From assembly GCA_013329865.1 (NCBI GenBank), contig DUJJ01000107.1:1-5525 (forward strand): a DNA stretch of 5,525 bases. The letters are read 5' to 3'. This DNA is from Candidatus Poseidoniaceae archaeon. Lineage in GTDB: Archaea; Thermoplasmatota; Poseidoniia; Poseidoniales; Poseidoniaceae. Both the position numbers and the translations under genes were made by a program. A model generated the notes under the pieces. It was not told the origin of the DNA, ran no database searches, and was given only the letters and a program-made list of their open reading frames with translations. Shown piece after piece: positions 1 through 5,522 of this stretch. How positions within the stretch are numbered: position 1 is the stretch's first letter; each line of letters opens with the position of its first letter.

Positions 1-164
1 CCAATTGCTGCAACTGAAGTTACTAGAATGAAGAATTTAGGCCAGATATTCCTAATAGCCTTACCAAAATCCTCTATCTCCAATGTCTTGAAAAGTGACG
101 GTGCGATTATCGCCGTTTGGAGAATAATGATTCCAACAATTGCCCCTGGAAAGTAGAAGTGCAT
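1..164 (-). CDS. Partial DUF4149-like small membrane protein (N-terminal 54 codons)
   Basis: The open frame reads from an ATG at 164-162 to the left edge, so the C-terminus is outside the window. The visible 54 residues begin MHFYFPGAIVG and contain a hydrophobic helix (about residues 8-21), the segment IIAPSLFKTL, a short polar loop, then WPKFFILVTSVAAIG, the start of a second helix. A glycine-containing helix, an A-P-x-L-F-K-x-L turn and a following aromatic helix resemble DUF4149/TMEM205-like membrane proteins, whose function is not established. The frame stays open upstream of 164. I chose this ATG because hydrophobic sequence starts there and a TATA-like box is centred about 25 nt before it, which fits a leaderless transcript; no Shine-Dalgarno sequence is visible. 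The family assignment rests on a short segment and is tentative; coding by this frame is more secure. Confidence 0.5.
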   Translation of the reverse strand, partial: MHFYFPGAIVGIIILQTAIIAPSLFKTLEIEDFGKAIRNIWPKFFILVTSVAAI

Positions 165-185
165 GGCACTAGGCCGGGCTGGGCC

Positions 186-193
186 AATATAAA
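186..193 (-). promoter_or_regulatory. TATA-like box for the minus-strand membrane protein gene
   Basis: Read on the minus strand the sequence is TTTATATT, close to the archaeal TATA consensus. Its centre is about 25-26 nt upstream of the ATG at 164, so transcription would start at or next to the start codon. No purine-rich BRE is obvious on its upstream side. Confidence 0.5.
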
Positions 194-202
194 TCGACGC
201 AT

Positions 203-230
203 TTTGTGCAATATCACAAATTGGCAATTT
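203..230. promoter_or_regulatory. Two adjoining inverted repeats in the divergent promoter region
   Basis: Bases 203-208 (TTTGTG) and 215-220 (CACAAA) form a 6-bp inverted repeat around a 6-nt spacer. Bases 218-223 (AAATTG) and 225-230 (CAATTT) form a second 6-bp inverted repeat around the single base G224. They share bases 218-220 and lie between the two opposed TATA-like boxes, about 10 bp from the minus-strand box and directly next to the plus-strand box. This is where a dimeric regulator acting on both genes would bind. The repeats are seen directly; operator function is inference, and AT-rich spacers produce short palindromes by chance. Confidence 0.35.
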
Positions 231-231
231 T

Positions 232-240
232 GATAAATAA
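232..240 (+). promoter_or_regulatory. TATA-like box for the twin-CxxC protein gene
   Basis: GATAAATAA is preceded by a TTTT run and centred about 24 nt before the GTG at 260. The spacing suits a leaderless or nearly leaderless transcript. There is no Shine-Dalgarno sequence ahead of that GTG, which agrees with this reading. Confidence 0.4.
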
Positions 241-259
241 TCAACTATGAATTTTTCAT

Positions 260-526
260 GTGTGGGGCCCAGACAAGAACTGGCAGTGCTTCAGGTGCTA
301 CAAGACTTTCAAGCCTGATCAAATGGGGTTGAATAAGAGCAACAAAAAGTGGTATTGTCATGAATGCCTAGATCCGAAAGTAGTTGACACACCGTATATT
401 CTCACTCCGGAAGAAGTTAGTAGTATATCGCTTATTTGTGTCATTTGTCATGAGACATTCCTCACCCTACCTAATTCTATTCTGCTAGAAAATGCTGAGG
501 GATTTATCTGTCAGAAATGCAAGTAA
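260..526 (+). CDS. Small protein with two CxxC-CxxC zinc-binding modules, function unknown
   Basis: This 88-residue protein has four CxxC pairs: C10/C13 with C33/C36, and C60/C63 with C84/C87. The two modules have nearly equal spacing (19 and 20 residues between pairs), so each probably binds one zinc as a zinc ribbon or treble-clef-like fold. Aromatic residues precede or follow several pairs (WQCFRC, WYCHEC, FICQKC), as in ribbon folds. A linker of about 23 residues (37-59) containing TPEEV separates them. There is no signal peptide or membrane segment. The start is GTG at 260: an in-frame TGA at 248-250 lies upstream, and ATG codons at 247 and 258 are in other frames. Related modules occur in nucleic-acid-binding and protein-interaction factors, but I do not recognise the family. 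The regular spacing makes coding likely; the role is unknown. Confidence 0.72.
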   Translation: MWGPDKNWQCFRCYKTFKPDQMGLNKSNKKWYCHECLDPKVVDTPYILTPEEVSSISLICVICHETFLTLPNSILLENAEGFICQKCK

Positions 527-632
527 AAAACTGCAAAAACCATGCTCAACTTAAGCAAAATGGTTGGTAAATCAATGCCCAAACGGAAAATCCATGGCGA
601 AGATTACTTAATGTCGTAGATTTGGATGAATT

Positions 633-648
633 GAGGAGAATACTCCTC
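633..648 (+). promoter_or_regulatory. Shine-Dalgarno-sequestering hairpin before the phosphatase start
   Basis: GAGGAG (633-638), the tetraloop AATA and CTCCTC (643-648) form a perfect 6-bp stem with four G-C pairs. The 5' arm contains AGGAG, complementary to the 16S anti-Shine-Dalgarno sequence, and ends 12 nt before the GTG at 651. The stem would hide the ribosome-binding site. The 3' arm itself mimics the anti-Shine-Dalgarno. No oligo-T follows, so it is not an ordinary intrinsic terminator. Confidence 0.5.
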
Positions 649-650
649 TG

Positions 651-1940
651 GTGCAAAATCTGTCCTGCAAATTGAACATCCCACTAGGACCGGGAATCCG
701 GGACCTCTCGCTGGAGGCTGATTTACAATCGCGCATCGATGATGGGCACCAAGTCTACGTTATTGGTGATGTTCATGGCCATCTAGCCACATTTAGGGCG
801 CTAATCCATCGACTAAATTTGCGTAAACATGACCGAGTGATATGTTTGGGAGATATGATAGATCGAGGCCCTGACTCTGCCGGTGTAATTAATCTCATTC
901 GCAGCGATGAACGAATAGTTTGTATCAAAGGCAACCACGAACATATGGCGCTTCAAAGTATCACAGCGGATGATAAGGTAGAGTTGTGGCAACCGTGGAT
1001 GCACAGAGGCGGTAAATCCTGTTGGGCGTCCTATATCGTTCGTGCAGATGGCGATCTATACGCTGCCAAGCGTAACTTTCTGAATGACATGCGCTGGATT
1101 GATAAGTTACCAACCCAGATTGTTCTGGATGATTTCCGCCTTGTTCATGCCGGATATGACCCCCGAATGGCACTCGATTCACAAGGTGACAAAGAGTTGT
1201 TGTGGATTCGGAAGGTTTGGTATCGACACACTAAGCCAGTTGACCCACAGCGAACCGTGTTATTTGGCCATACAACAACGATGAAACTTGGTGCTCCAAA
1301 GGGTGGAGATGTGGCTCGCTCAAAGTTTAATCTAAGCAATGGTAGGCCAGCATGGATAGCAATGGACACCGGTGCTTACAATCATGTTAATCCCGGATTA
1401 TCAGCTATAAATCTAGCAAATCTAAAAATTTCCCGACAAACAACCCTCAGACAAGATCGTTGGTTTGATGCCGACAAACCACCACGGCGCTATCTAGGTA
1501 AAATTCGTCAACGAGCCCGGCGCTGGAAAATGCCAAAAAATCGCAAAGAGTCAAGGATCGCTGATAGTTTTGGTTTGCGATTCTTACAGCTGAAAAATAA
1601 GCAAACCAGCTCATCTGAAATACGCGCAAGAAAACAAATTAACCAAATTGGTATGCTAATCCCTTCCGTTGATGGCCATAAGTTAGCCGAGCAACGACGC
1701 CCATTTACCTGGCGGAAAATTGCAAAACGAGCCAAGCAACCTAATGAGGGCAGGGTTGTCAACCGGCACGAGTGGCAACACGGAGGTCGTAACATAGTGC
1801 TAGGCAAAGGAACTGATGCTAATCGTAAACGACCTCATTTACCTAGTCCTGAATCATTTAGGTTCTATCAAAACAAAAACAAATCTGTCAATGAGATCGC
1901 TTATGCTAAGCATGACGTTGAACACAAACTTAGCCCTTAA
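651..1940 (+). CDS. PPP-family metallophosphatase (PrpA/ApaH-like) with long basic C-terminal extension
   Basis: The first 255 residues or so form a calcineurin-like phosphatase domain with the full PPP signature: GDVHG at 39-43, GDMIDRG at 67-73, GNHE at 94-97, the metal-ligand histidine in LVHAG (H166), FGHTT at 205-209 and DTGA at 239-242. These residues bind two metal ions. Known relatives include bacterial PrpA/PrpB-type protein phosphatases and diadenosine tetraphosphatase ApaH; sequence alone does not fix the substrate. Residues from about 258 to 429 are a lysine/arginine-rich tail without a recognisable domain (PPRRYLGKIRQRARRWK and further basic patches), absent from typical relatives of about 220-280 residues. 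The start is GTG at 651, because an in-frame TGA lies at 627-629 and no ATG or GTG intervenes; a Shine-Dalgarno precedes it inside a hairpin. No signal peptide is seen, so the protein is probably cytoplasmic. Confidence 0.88.
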   Translation: MQNLSCKLNIPLGPGIRDLSLEADLQSRIDDGHQVYVIGDVHGHLATFRALIHRLNLRKHDRVICLGDMIDRGPDSAGVINLIRSDERIVCIKGNHEHMALQSITADDKVELWQPWMHRGGKSCWASYIVRADGDLYAAKRNFLNDMRWIDKLPTQIVLDDFRLVHAGYDPRMALDSQGDKELLWIRKVWYRHTKPVDPQRTVLFGHTTTMKLGAPKGGDVARSKFNLSNGRPAWIAMDTGAYNHVNPGLSAINLANLKISRQTTLRQDRWFDADKPPRRYLGKIRQRARRWKMPKNRKESRIADSFGLRFLQLKNKQTSSSEIRARKQINQIGMLIPSVDGHKLAEQRRPFTWRKIAKRAKQPNEGRVVNRHEWQHGGRNIVLGKGTDANRKRPHLPSPESFRFYQNKNKSVNEIAYAKHDVEHKLSP

Positions 1941-1946
1941 AATGAG

Positions 1947-1954
1947 TTTTTTTT
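1947..1954 (+). terminator. Oligo-T tract after the phosphatase gene
   Basis: A run of eight T begins 6 nt after the phosphatase stop codon. Oligo-T tracts on the non-template strand are sufficient for archaeal RNA polymerase termination without a hairpin. The position suggests that the genes downstream have their own promoter. Confidence 0.6.
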
Positions 1955-2003
1955 CTGTATTGTGCCGGAAAGCGGTAAATATTTGCTGTAAATCGCCTGA
2001 AAC

Positions 2004-2016
2004 TATACATTTATTA
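2004..2016 (+). promoter_or_regulatory. TATA-like region for the 58-residue small gene
   Basis: The stretch TATACATTTATTA contains two TATA-like elements, its right part centred about 27 nt before the ATG at 2040, which suits a leaderless transcript. A GAGGT at 2022-2026 lies 13 nt before that ATG, longer than ideal for a Shine-Dalgarno. If it is used, the transcript must start further upstream, for example from TAAATATTT at 1976-1984. Confidence 0.4.
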
Positions 2017-2039
2017 GGATAGAGGTCTTTGGCTAACAC

Positions 2040-2216
2040 ATGGAGAGCCAATCAAAAAAAGCACCAGCAAAGGCGCCTCCAGAGGTTACCTTTGAAAGAG
2101 CGGTAGAACGAGTTAGAAGCCAGATAGCGATTCGTAACGACATAATGCGAGCATCTCTTGAGACTGCGCAACGCCTTCAGGAAGGACGAGGAACCTTCAT
2201 GCTGTATAGCTTTTAA
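2040..2216 (+). CDS. Small charged helical protein, 58 residues, function unknown
   Basis: ATG at 2040 opens a 58-codon frame ending with TAA at 2214-2216. The protein starts with a Lys/Ala/Pro-rich segment (MESQSKKAPAKAPPE) followed by an amphipathic, probably helical stretch from about residue 16 to 48 (VTFERAVERVRSQIAIRN, then DIMRASLETAQRLQ), and ends GTFMLYSF. The flexible tail plus single charged helix would suit a small partner or nucleic-acid-associated protein, but I recognise no family. The start is fixed by an in-frame TAA at 2034-2036. Support comes from its place between an oligo-T tract and a TATA-like region on one side and the exporter gene 37 nt downstream on the other, and from protein-like composition. 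An antisense frame also spans this stretch but overlaps the exporter and is less credible. It could share a transcript with the exporter gene. Confidence 0.6.
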   Translation: MESQSKKAPAKAPPEVTFERAVERVRSQIAIRNDIMRASLETAQRLQEGRGTFMLYSF

Positions 2217-2220
2217 TCGG

Positions 2221-2227
2221 AAATATT
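2221..2227 (+). promoter_or_regulatory. Possible TATA-like element for the exporter gene
   Basis: AAATATT is centred 30 nt before the ATG at 2254, which would give a leader of only a few bases. No good Shine-Dalgarno precedes that ATG. The match to consensus is weak, and read-through from the small gene upstream is an equal possibility. Confidence 0.22.
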
Positions 2228-2253
2228 GATTCAACCAACTACGTCCACTAGGC

Positions 2254-2880
2254 ATGGAGGGTCTGGCTTGGGAGGCGATTTTTGCCGCTGGCACCTTCTT
2301 TTTTCTCGGTGCAATCTCGCCGGGTCCAAGTGTCATGGTAGTAATTCGTAACACTATTGTTGGCGGACGTTCCCAAGGCGTAGCTTGTGCAGTTGGCCAT
2401 GGAATAGGCTTTGGCATATATGCAATAAGTGCAGTTTTCGGTCTAATTGTCCTGCTAGAAAATGCTCCTGAGGTATTTCTAATTCTCCAGTTGATTGGCG
2501 TAGGCTTATTAATTTGGTATGGTTATTTAATGTGGTTTGATGATGTCAATCTTGATGAGAAATCGCGTAAAGACGATGACAAAATTAAGCGTCAGGGATT
2601 TATTGAAGGTTTCTCTATAGCCTTCTTTAATCCCAAAATAGCACTTTTCTTAGTTGCTGTGTTGGCTCAGGTATTAGAACCTGGAATGGGTTTTGCAACC
2701 AAACTTGTAATCGGTATGCTTGGGATGAGTATCGACATGATTTGGTATTTGATTGTGGCCCTTGTATTGACTGGAACCGGGGCTGTTGACTGGTTACGCA
2801 CAAAAGGTCAGATAATTTACCGAATTACCTCGCTGGCGCTTTGGCTATTTGCCGGGTCTGTTTTACTAACACTATTGTAA
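2254..2880 (+). CDS. LysE/RhtB-family amino acid exporter
   Basis: This 208-residue integral membrane protein belongs to the LysE translocator superfamily, whose characterised members export amino acids such as lysine, threonine or homoserine using the proton gradient. Visible family features are the SPGPS motif at 22-26 after the first helix, the glycine-rich segment GGRSQGVACAVGHGIG at 37-52, and the GFSIAFFNPKIALFL block at 119-133 with its conserved Asn-Pro-Lys. Hydrophobic segments near residues 8-30, 40-67, 74-95, 118-140, 147-173 and 189-208 give five or six membrane spans. A charged loop (95-114) follows the third. The length is standard for the family. The start is ATG at 2254; an in-frame TGA at 2227-2229 excludes longer forms. 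The substrate cannot be read from the sequence. The 3' end abuts the convergent fpg gene without a gap. Confidence 0.92.
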   Translation: MEGLAWEAIFAAGTFFFLGAISPGPSVMVVIRNTIVGGRSQGVACAVGHGIGFGIYAISAVFGLIVLLENAPEVFLILQLIGVGLLIWYGYLMWFDDVNLDEKSRKDDDKIKRQGFIEGFSIAFFNPKIALFLVAVLAQVLEPGMGFATKLVIGMLGMSIDMIWYLIVALVLTGTGAVDWLRTKGQIIYRITSLALWLFAGSVLLTLL

Positions 2881-3783
2881 CTATTTTTGGCATCTTGGGC
2901 ACCAGAATGTCGAGCGGTTAGACTGAACTATACGTTCCACAGTCCCCGAACAGTTGGCTTTTAGACACGGTTGGTCTTCACGGCCATAAATGGTGAAATG
3001 ATGAGAAAAATAACCCAGATTTCCATCTACATCAGCGAAATCATTCAGGGTTGAGCCTCCTGCTGCGATCGCTTTGTTCAACACTACTTTGACCTCATCA
3101 ACCAAACTTTCCAAGGCTTTGGTGGGTTTTCCAGTTTTGGTTACCAACTTAGCAGCTAATTTAGTCGGTGATATTCCGGCATTGTGCAGGGCCTCACAAG
3201 CATATATGTTGCCGACGCCAACAACAAACCTTTGGTCAAGTAGAGTTGTTTTGATTGGTGAGCGCTTACCTCGACACTTTGCTGCAGCAATTGTTGAGTT
3301 CCATTCATCAAATGGTTCAGGTCCCAATACCTCAAGCAGTGGTTCGACAGTTTCCTCTGCACGATGGAATAATTTGACGATGCCAAATCTACGTGGGTCT
3401 GTGTAAACTGAAATAGAACCATCGGTAAAACGAATCTCCATATGATCGTGGCGCCCTTCAAACCCGGTCCTGGTGCCAAACGCAGATTGCTCATCGGGCA
3501 CAGATAAATCGTATTCAGCGACTTGCTCAGCACTGAATATTGTATACTTGCCAGACATCCCTAAGTGAGACAAGAATACTAACTCTCCATCAGTATCAAT
3601 CAGCATGTATTTTGCTCGCCGCCGAATGTCAACTATTTTCTGACCGGCTAATCTATTGGCAAAATTCTCCGGGAATGGATACCGCAGATTGTCCCTCCGG
3701 AGAATTATCTGATCAATCGTCTTACCAATCCACGCTTTGCTAAGGCCCGTCTTGACCGTCTCCACCTCAGGCAACTCGGGCAT
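2881..3783 (-). CDS. fpg: Formamidopyrimidine-DNA glycosylase Fpg (MutM)
   Basis: Fpg excises oxidised purines such as 8-oxoguanine and formamidopyrimidines and nicks the abasic site by beta,delta-elimination. All catalytic parts are present: N-terminal MPELPEVET with P2 and E3 at the active site, the conserved lysine K58 in RRAKYML, HLGMSG at 73-78, YTDPRRFG at 127-134, VVGVGNIYACEAL of the helix-two-turn-helix at 187-199, and a C-terminal zinc finger (C273, C278, C295, C298) carrying R290. At 300 residues it is longer than the E. coli enzyme (about 269), partly through an insertion near residues 88-111. The C-x4-C first zinc pair, AAGGSTLNDF and GTVERIVQSNRSTF closely resemble alphaproteobacterial MutM as I recall it, suggesting bacterial ancestry. 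The ATG lies 3 nt after the fibrillarin stop with no strong Shine-Dalgarno, so translational coupling is likely. It is the last gene of the minus-strand operon. Confidence 0.97.
   Translation of the reverse strand: MPELPEVETVKTGLSKAWIGKTIDQIILRRDNLRYPFPENFANRLAGQKIVDIRRRAKYMLIDTDGELVFLSHLGMSGKYTIFSAEQVAEYDLSVPDEQSAFGTRTGFEGRHDHMEIRFTDGSISVYTDPRRFGIVKLFHRAEETVEPLLEVLGPEPFDEWNSTIAAAKCRGKRSPIKTTLLDQRFVVGVGNIYACEALHNAGISPTKLAAKLVTKTGKPTKALESLVDEVKVVLNKAIAAGGSTLNDFADVDGNLGYFSHHFTIYGREDQPCLKANCSGTVERIVQSNRSTFWCPRCQK
2884..2888 (+). terminator. Short oligo-T after the exporter gene
   Basis: Five T residues begin 4 nt after the exporter stop, inside the antisense of the last codons of fpg. It is short for an archaeal terminator, but it is the only T-run close to the exporter 3' end. 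Confidence 0.28.
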
Positions 3784-3786
3784 GAA

Positions 3787-4500
3787 CTACTCAACACGAC
3801 GAGTCACAAAAAGCACATGGTTATCTTCATAACCAGTCAATTTGATTCTTTCTTCAACTTCAAACCCGCTTTCTGTCAATTGTGTTGCTACCTTGGTGAA
3901 TAAAACATCCTCACCTTCTCCCGTCCAGCGCTCACTCGCTGCTTTGAGTGATAATAGACCAAGTCCTCCAATATTCAAAAAACGTCGACATGCAGTTACA
4001 AATATGTCAACTTGGCCTGACTGTGCGACATCTTGGAACAACCAATTTACCGGGCGTGGCATCAATACACCCCAGCCAGTATGCTTACGAGCGTCACCTA
4101 GGATAGGCACAAGTCCCGTTCTCGATCTCGCAAGGTGGGTCAAATCTCTCAGACAACGTGGCGCTAAATCCACCGCTACTATCCTTCCATTTAGGTCATT
4201 GTCTGCCCCACACAGGTGGTCATGAAGGTGGCTAATTGAGGTGCCGTGTCCCGCACCAAGATACAGCACTGTAGAGCCAGGTTCTGGCAAGAGCAACGAT
4301 TTATTCCGTTTAGTTCGCAAAATGGCTGCAGCTAACTTCGACCTAGTAGGGTCCCACCGTCGATATTCTGTCCCCGAGAATTTTCTGAGCGATTCACCGT
4401 ATACTGATGCTCCAAAAACCGCATTTTCTGACCACAATGTGCGCCCATCCAAACGTATAGCCCATGACAACATCTCAAAACGCGGTTTATTTTTTCCCAC
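3787..4500 (-). CDS. flpA: Archaeal fibrillarin, box C/D guide-RNA-directed rRNA 2'-O-methyltransferase
   Basis: Fibrillarin transfers methyl from S-adenosylmethionine to ribose 2'-OH groups of rRNA (and in some archaea tRNA) within a complex with Nop5, L7Ae and box C/D guide RNA. The 237-residue protein has VYGE (33-36) and YRRWDPTRSKLAAA (46-59), then the SAM-binding VLYLGAGHGTSISHLHD (78-94), the acidic ribose-binding strand IVAVD (107-111), PILGDARK (132-139), FQDVAQ (155-160), LSLKAA (183-188) and YEDNHVLFV (224-232). K55, D157, K186 and H228 occupy the expected positions of the conserved Lys-Asp-Lys-His set. The glycine loop GAGHGTS differs from the common GAASGTT. The GTG at 4500 is supported by an AGGTG ribosome site 5 nt upstream; an in-frame TAA at 4539-4537 limits extension. 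It lies 8 nt after nop5, the usual archaeal gene order. Confidence 0.95.
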   Translation of the reverse strand: MGKNKPRFEMLSWAIRLDGRTLWSENAVFGASVYGESLRKFSGTEYRRWDPTRSKLAAAILRTKRNKSLLLPEPGSTVLYLGAGHGTSISHLHDHLCGADNDLNGRIVAVDLAPRCLRDLTHLARSRTGLVPILGDARKHTGWGVLMPRPVNWLFQDVAQSGQVDIFVTACRRFLNIGGLGLLSLKAASERWTGEGEDVLFTKVATQLTESGFEVEERIKLTGYEDNHVLFVTRRVE

Positions 4501-4505
4501 ATCAA

Positions 4506-4513
4506 CACCTACC
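4506..4513 (-). promoter_or_regulatory. Ribosome-binding site of fibrillarin, overlapping the nop5 stop
   Basis: On the minus strand GGTAGGTG lies 5 nt upstream of the GTG at 4500. Its AGGTG part pairs with the CACCU of the archaeal 16S 3' end and shares bases with the nop5 TAG stop (4511-4509). It decides the GTG start and indicates coupled translation of the two subunits. Confidence 0.6.
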
Positions 4514-5522
4514 TTGAGCGGCGTTTTGGTTTTGGATTAGCGGTTTTGATTCCCTCAATCTTTTTGTCGATTTCATCTACCATTTCCCTCGTCCATGGTT
4601 TGCCTTCAAACGCGTCAACTTTAGCTGCGATACTGGCCTTTGCCGCAATTGTTCGAGCGATCTTCCCTCTTACCCAGCGAGGTGAGCGAGAAATCCATGG
4701 GTGCATGAAAATATGACCATGTTTGGGCGGTGCTGCACCGGTCTTGAGATGATTGAAAAATGCCTTCTCTGCGCCCAAGACCTGAACGGTTCCGGCCGGT
4801 AGTCTCGCAAGACGCATTCTGCCATGCGCTTCGACACACAAACGAGCTGCAAGCAAAGGGCCGAGCATCATCGACAATGATGGCAAATGAGATTCTGCTA
4901 ATTCTCTAATGCCATTTTCCAAACGGTCCAATTTACCTCTGAAGGAAGCTGTAGATTCACCCCATTCGCGTAGCGATTTCCATTCTGATTTCGAAGGACC
5001 AGACTCCGGCATTGAGACTGCCAGTTGACTAGCAAGTGCGGTCAGTGAGTCTGCTTCACCTACTGCTTTGACTACGGCAGAGCGGTCCTTACCAAATCGT
5101 AATTCCGGCAAAAACAAACCAACCCACTCAACAAGTCTGGCTTCCATGGTAAGAAAGGTCGCTCGGAGTTCGTCGCTTGCCCGCAGTAAGTGCTCGAGGC
5201 GACGGTCTGGGTCACCTGCCGCTTCAGCAACGCCCTGTCTGGCCATTTCCGTTGCCGCCTTGTCTGCAGCGTCAAGTGCATCTTCTGACGGTAGCGGCCA
5301 ATCAGCCGCTGGCAATAGAGGGTCCCCATGGATAGTTGGTTTGGCATCAGGAAACCGGTCCTGTAATAGGCGAGCCTCTTGGGTTAGACCGCCGTTAGCA
5401 ATACAGTGTAGACGTTCAATTAATGCTCTCTGGTCAAAAAAGCCATCCCACACAGCTGAGTCGTGTATGACGCCGTCATCATCGGCAACTGCCGCAGCCT
5501 GCCAATCATACCATAGCCACAT
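4509..5522 (-). CDS. Nop5 (Nop56/58-like) core protein of the box C/D ribonucleoprotein
   Basis: Nop5 scaffolds the archaeal box C/D particle: its N-terminal domain binds fibrillarin, a coiled coil dimerises, and the Nop domain grips the L7Ae-guide RNA complex. All three parts are visible in 337 residues. The beginning, MWLWYDWQAAAVADDDGVIH, resembles the N-terminal strand of the fibrillarin-binding domain. Residues of about 85-215 are helical and charged and include MEARLVEWVGLFLPEL (125-140), matching the archaeal REWYGxHFPEL region. The Nop signature runs from LGPLLAARL (219-227) through LPAGTVQVLGAEKAFFNHL (241-259), TGAAPPKHGHIFMHP (261-275) and RGKIARTIAAKASIAAKVDAF (285-305). A short basic tail ends KPKRRSR, as in many Nop5 proteins. 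The ATG lies 3 bases from the window edge, so its start cannot be proven, but the protein already looks nearly complete. It is the first visible gene of the operon with fibrillarin and fpg. Confidence 0.93.
   Translation of the reverse strand: MWLWYDWQAAAVADDDGVIHDSAVWDGFFDQRALIERLHCIANGGLTQEARLLQDRFPDAKPTIHGDPLLPAADWPLPSEDALDAADKAATEMARQGVAEAAGDPDRRLEHLLRASDELRATFLTMEARLVEWVGLFLPELRFGKDRSAVVKAVGEADSLTALASQLAVSMPESGPSKSEWKSLREWGESTASFRGKLDRLENGIRELAESHLPSLSMMLGPLLAARLCVEAHGRMRLARLPAGTVQVLGAEKAFFNHLKTGAAPPKHGHIFMHPWISRSPRWVRGKIARTIAAKASIAAKVDAFEGKPWTREMVDEIDKKIEGIKTANPKPKRRSR

Noticed and set aside
165..260. Extension of the minus-strand membrane protein upstream of the ATG at 164
   Set aside because: The frame has no stop there, but no ATG or ribosome site is well placed, the residues are not membrane-like, and it would run through the inverted repeats and TATA-like boxes.
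482..496. 15-base exact direct repeat CTGCTAGAAAATGCT, also at 2452-2466
   Set aside because: Both copies encode Leu-Leu-Glu-Asn-Ala in frame in unrelated genes. There are no flanking repeats or element ends, so coincidence is the simplest reading.
542..619. 25-codon frame in the spacer before the phosphatase (MLNLSKMVGKSM...)
   Set aside because: It is too short and has no ribosome site or family resemblance; a regulatory leader peptide is possible but nothing supports it.
1816..2022. Plus-strand frame of 68 codons overlapping the phosphatase 3' end
   Set aside because: It starts inside the phosphatase gene in another frame, runs through the oligo-T tract and shows no protein-like motif.
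2052..2417. Minus-strand open frame of 121 codons spanning the small gene and the start of the exporter gene
   Set aside because: It overlaps the strongly supported LysE N-terminus, is Pro/Arg-rich in the way of an antisense shadow and has no recognisable motif.
4241..4540. Plus-strand frame of 99 codons antisense to fibrillarin
   Set aside because: It is a shadow of the fibrillarin and nop5 reading frames, with no motif of its own.
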